Of a stretch of DNA of 6,846 nucleotides, positions 4,554 to 6,846 are shown one piece after another (position 1 is the stretch's first letter; every line of letters starts with the position of its first letter). Below the pieces are notes generated by a model. The model saw only the letters and a list, made by a program, of their open reading frames with translations, was not told the DNA's origin and made no database searches. Source of the DNA: Oscillospiraceae bacterium (GTDB lineage: Bacteria > Bacillota > Clostridia > Oscillospirales > Ruminococcaceae); contig JAFQND010000268.1 in NCBI GenBank assembly GCA_017396055.1, positions 1 to 6,846 of the forward strand. Direction: 5' to 3'. A program made the position numbers and the translations under genes.

Positions 4554-6846
4554 TTAGGAAATCGTGATATCTTCCCAGCCATCGCCGACAAGATATCTGC
4601 CCAGATCACCATTAAAGGTACCGCCGGTAACAGTAACGGTCTCCGCATCGCCCTTATAGCCGCCGCCGAATGCGACATGGCCATTAAAGGTACCGCCGGC
4701 GATGGTCACATCGACATTGGCAAAGCTCTGGCCCGCAGAATAAGAGTACAGAGCAAGTCCGTCGGCAACCTTGCTGGTCAGAGTTCCGCCGTTAACGGTC
4801 AGATTGATCTCAGGAGCAGATGCAGGATTGTTGCTCGGCAACTGGATCTGGATCGCGCGGGCACCCGTGATCGTTCCGCCGTTAATGGTGCAGCTGATTG
4901 CAGCGCTACCGAAGGGGCACAGGCGGATAGCGTTCTTCTCACTCTTGATCTCACCACTGTTGACGATCAGTTCCGCACCTGCAGAGCAATCGACGCCAAC
5001 GCTGGAACCGACAGTCGTGGTATTGATAATGGTTGCATTTTCAATAACCAGCTTACCCGTGTTATTGATGGTATTGGTGCCATAGCCAAAGCTGGGATCA
5101 CCAACACCCTGATAGGTCACGGTACCATTCATAAGAGTCAGATTGCCCTTATTCTCGATAGCACAGGAAGCCGCAGCTTCTGTGTTAGTGTAGCTAATGA
5201 TCTTACCATTCAAGTCAATAACAACTGAACCGTCAATAACCAGCTTTTTCTCAAGCTCAATATCCTGCAGCAGCTTAACGGTGGTGGTGGCCGCAGGGGT
5301 CTTCTGTGCCGTATCAATGGCCTCCTCCAGAGTGAAGCAGGAGTAGAAGTTATCCTGACCCTCGTAGAGAACGACGGCAACGGGAGTGCGGATAGCACCG
5401 ACAACCTCAACGTCCTCACAGACGTTGACCTCACCGGTCAGGGTGGCATTGCTAATAGCGGTGGAGGGATCGCCGTTCTCATCGCGGGCGATGATGCTGC
5501 CACCCTCAACGGTGATAACGGTGCCCTCAGCAACGCTCTCACCACCGTTGTTATTCAGACCGATAGCCTTATACTCTTCGACAGTGTTGTTATCAACGGA
5601 GATGAAATCGGCATCCTTCGCGGTGATGACAACGTCCTCACCCCAGACGTTCAGGGCGATATTTGCCGTATAGGAACCGCCGTTGATCAGGAGGGTGGAG
5701 TTGTCGGAAGAGTCGGGCATGTTGATGGCGTAGGTGATATTCTCGCCCTCAACAACGACGTTGTGCAGCTCGTGCTTGCCGTTGTTGTTAAGGTTGATAC
5801 CACGCGCGGTATAACCGGCAGTGCAGTCGACCGTCAGGTCGCGGATGATGAGATCAACATCAACAGACTCCTTGACAACGTCGATGACACGGTCATCACC
5901 GGTGTAGGTAAGGGTCTTGCCGTCGCCGATGATCTCGGTGTCCTTGGTGATGGTGAGCTTGGAGGCGATGGTGATATCGGCTGCGAGCACGATGCGGCCG
6001 CCCTCGGCGATCGCAGCAACGAGCTCATCCGCATTCTTAACGGTGGCGGAGGCAGCAGCGATCACGACCTCACAGAAGTGGTCGGCCTCGTAGGTCACCT
6101 TGCCGTCGGTAACAACAGCGGTGGCAACAGCAACGCCGTCGTGGTAGATAACAACGTTGGTGCCGTTGGCAATGCCGGAAACGGGCAGGGTAACGGTCAG
6201 CTTCTCGCCGGTGGTGTTGAGGGTCTCAAGGTCCACAACCTCACCGTTCTGGTCGATCAGCTCAACGGAGTCGAAGGTAACGGTACCGGCAGCGGCATCG
6301 ACCTCGGGAGTGGTGTGAACGAGGGTGATGCTGGTGGTCTCCTCGGGAAGAACGTTAACAACTTCCTTGGGAATCTCAACCGCCACAGAGCCGGTCTCGA
6401 CGGTCATGTCCTCGGTGGCATCTTCCTCAGCGATGGCAAAGTACTCGGTGATACCATAGGCTTCCTTGGTATTGGCATCGTAGGTGTAAGCAACGAGGTC
6501 GCCGATGTCAATCTTGTCATAGTTTGCGTTGTAACCGTCTGTGGTAGCAGTGAAGGTGTAAGCATCACCCTTACCGTCAGCCTTGGTGTTCAGAGCGAAG
6601 ATGTAGGTGACCTTGTTGTCGCTGGTGTTGTAAACAACGGACTTGGATGTCACGTACAGGTCGGTCTTCTGAACCTTATCGGTCTTGACAGCCTCGTAGC
6701 AGTAACCGTCGACAATGTACAGAGTCCAGTAAGCGGTCTCGTTCTGGATGAACATCTCAGCAATATCATCAGCAGCGTAAACACCGTCAGAAACGTTCTC
6801 ATCGCCGATGTCGGAGGCAGCGCCCAGCTTGAACTCGGTGCCGTTC
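4554..6846 (-). CDS. Large beta-helix repeat protein, probably surface or secreted (N-terminus outside window)
   Basis: The visible part is 763 residues, open at the right edge and ending at TAA TAA. A Met codon at 6755 is not the start: the frame stays open for 30 more codons to the edge and no ribosome binding site precedes it. Visible residues 1-140 (for example NGTEFKLGA, IGDLVAYTYD) resemble beta-rich modules I associate with S-layer-like proteins of Clostridia. Residues about 150-265 look like an Ig-like module ending YEADHFCEVVIA. Two parallel beta-helix blocks follow. The first starts near residue 269 (NADELVAAIAEGGRIVLAADI), the second near 503 (FTLEEAIDTAQ, then TVKLLQDIEL and VVIDLNGKII). 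Their rungs carry GG-turns such as NGGTITG, NGGTLTS, AGGTFNG and TGGTFNG. There are no LPxTG, SLH or transmembrane segments in the visible part, so any signal peptide or anchor would lie in the missing N-terminus. Enzyme activity (for example pectate lyase-like) cannot be claimed; no catalytic motif was recognised. Confidence 0.85.
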   Translation of the reverse strand, partial: NGTEFKLGAASDIGDENVSDGVYAADDIAEMFIQNETAYWTLYIVDGYCYEAVKTDKVQKTDLYVTSKSVVYNTSDNKVTYIFALNTKADGKGDAYTFTATTDGYNANYDKIDIGDLVAYTYDANTKEAYGITEYFAIAEEDATEDMTVETGSVAVEIPKEVVNVLPEETTSITLVHTTPEVDAAAGTVTFDSVELIDQNGEVVDLETLNTTGEKLTVTLPVSGIANGTNVVIYHDGVAVATAVVTDGKVTYEADHFCEVVIAAASATVKNADELVAAIAEGGRIVLAADITIASKLTITKDTEIIGDGKTLTYTGDDRVIDVVKESVDVDLIIRDLTVDCTAGYTARGINLNNNGKHELHNVVVEGENITYAINMPDSSDNSTLLINGGSYTANIALNVWGEDVVITAKDADFISVDNNTVEEYKAIGLNNNGGESVAEGTVITVEGGSIIARDENGDPSTAISNATLTGEVNVCEDVEVVGAIRTPVAVVLYEGQDNFYSCFTLEEAIDTAQKTPAATTTVKLLQDIELEKKLVIDGSVVIDLNGKIISYTNTEAAASCAIENKGNLTLMNGTVTYQGVGDPSFGYGTNTINNTGKLVIENATIINTTTVGSSVGVDCSAGAELIVNSGEIKSEKNAIRLCPFGSAAISCTINGGTITGARAIQIQLPSNNPASAPEINLTVNGGTLTSKVADGLALYSYSAGQSFANVDVTIAGGTFNGHVAFGGGYKGDAETVTVTGGTFNGDLGRYLVGDGWEDITIS
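4609..4699 (-). repeat. Internal coding repeat: 19-bp identical copies 72 bp apart in the beta-helix
   Basis: CCATTAAAGGTACCGCCGG occurs at 4609-4627 and again at 4681-4699, encoding GGTFNG in two consecutive rungs 24 residues apart. A related pair, GTTCCGCCGTTAA at 4783-4795 and 4873-4885 (90 bp, 30 residues apart), encodes two NGGT turns. The identity at DNA level, including third positions, suggests recent rung duplication or gene conversion, though codon bias and the short length weaken this. Confidence 0.7.

Noticed and set aside
4545..5228. 227-codon + strand open frame opposite the beta-helix gene
   Set aside because: Shadow of the repetitive beta-helix coding sequence. It begins inside the terminator/stop region with no start signal.

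Overview
The window reads as a gut-type member of the Clostridia, most likely near Oscillospiraceae/Ruminococcaceae. The grounds are GC-rich coding DNA with AT-rich promoters, strong AGGAGG-type ribosome binding sites, the Gram-positive version of the hexuronate pathway (SDR-type mannonate oxidoreductase beside UxuA), and an intergenic hairpin-rich repeat of a style I recall from such genomes. The genus assignment is inference. All five genes lie on the minus strand, so the description below runs from high to low coordinates.

Positions 6846-4554 hold the C-terminal 763 residues of a large, probably surface-exposed protein. It has an N-terminal beta-rich part followed by two parallel beta-helix blocks, and ends at tandem TAA stops. 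A near-perfect intrinsic terminator (4486-4525) follows. Next comes a compact regulatory region: a 12-bp tandem direct repeat (4464-4487), a consensus promoter (TTGACA-17-TACAAT, 4434-4462) and a G-rich leader hairpin (4394-4421). These drive a stand-alone cytoplasmic SGNH/GDSL hydrolase (4376-3723) that ends at a hairpin terminator.

Positions 3722-3400 are non-coding. They contain a composite repeat of stacked hairpins with mirror-like organisation (3556-3710), then an extended -10 promoter (3491-3519) and a leader of about 85 nt.

That promoter starts a tight operon: uxuA (mannonate dehydratase), an SDR-type uxuB (fructuronate reductase), eda (KDPG aldolase) and kdgK (KDG kinase, cut by the left window edge). 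Together they convert D-fructuronate to D-mannonate, then 2-keto-3-deoxygluconate (KDG), KDPG, and finally pyruvate plus glyceraldehyde 3-phosphate. This is the lower glucuronate pathway. Uronate isomerase (UxaC), a transporter and a dedicated regulator are not in the window. The SGNH hydrolase may remove acetyl groups from uronate-containing glycans, but only proximity suggests this.

The metabolic genes look ordinary. The composite hairpin repeat and the SGNH promoter region are the parts most worth a second look. I see no evidence of a wholly new multi-gene system.
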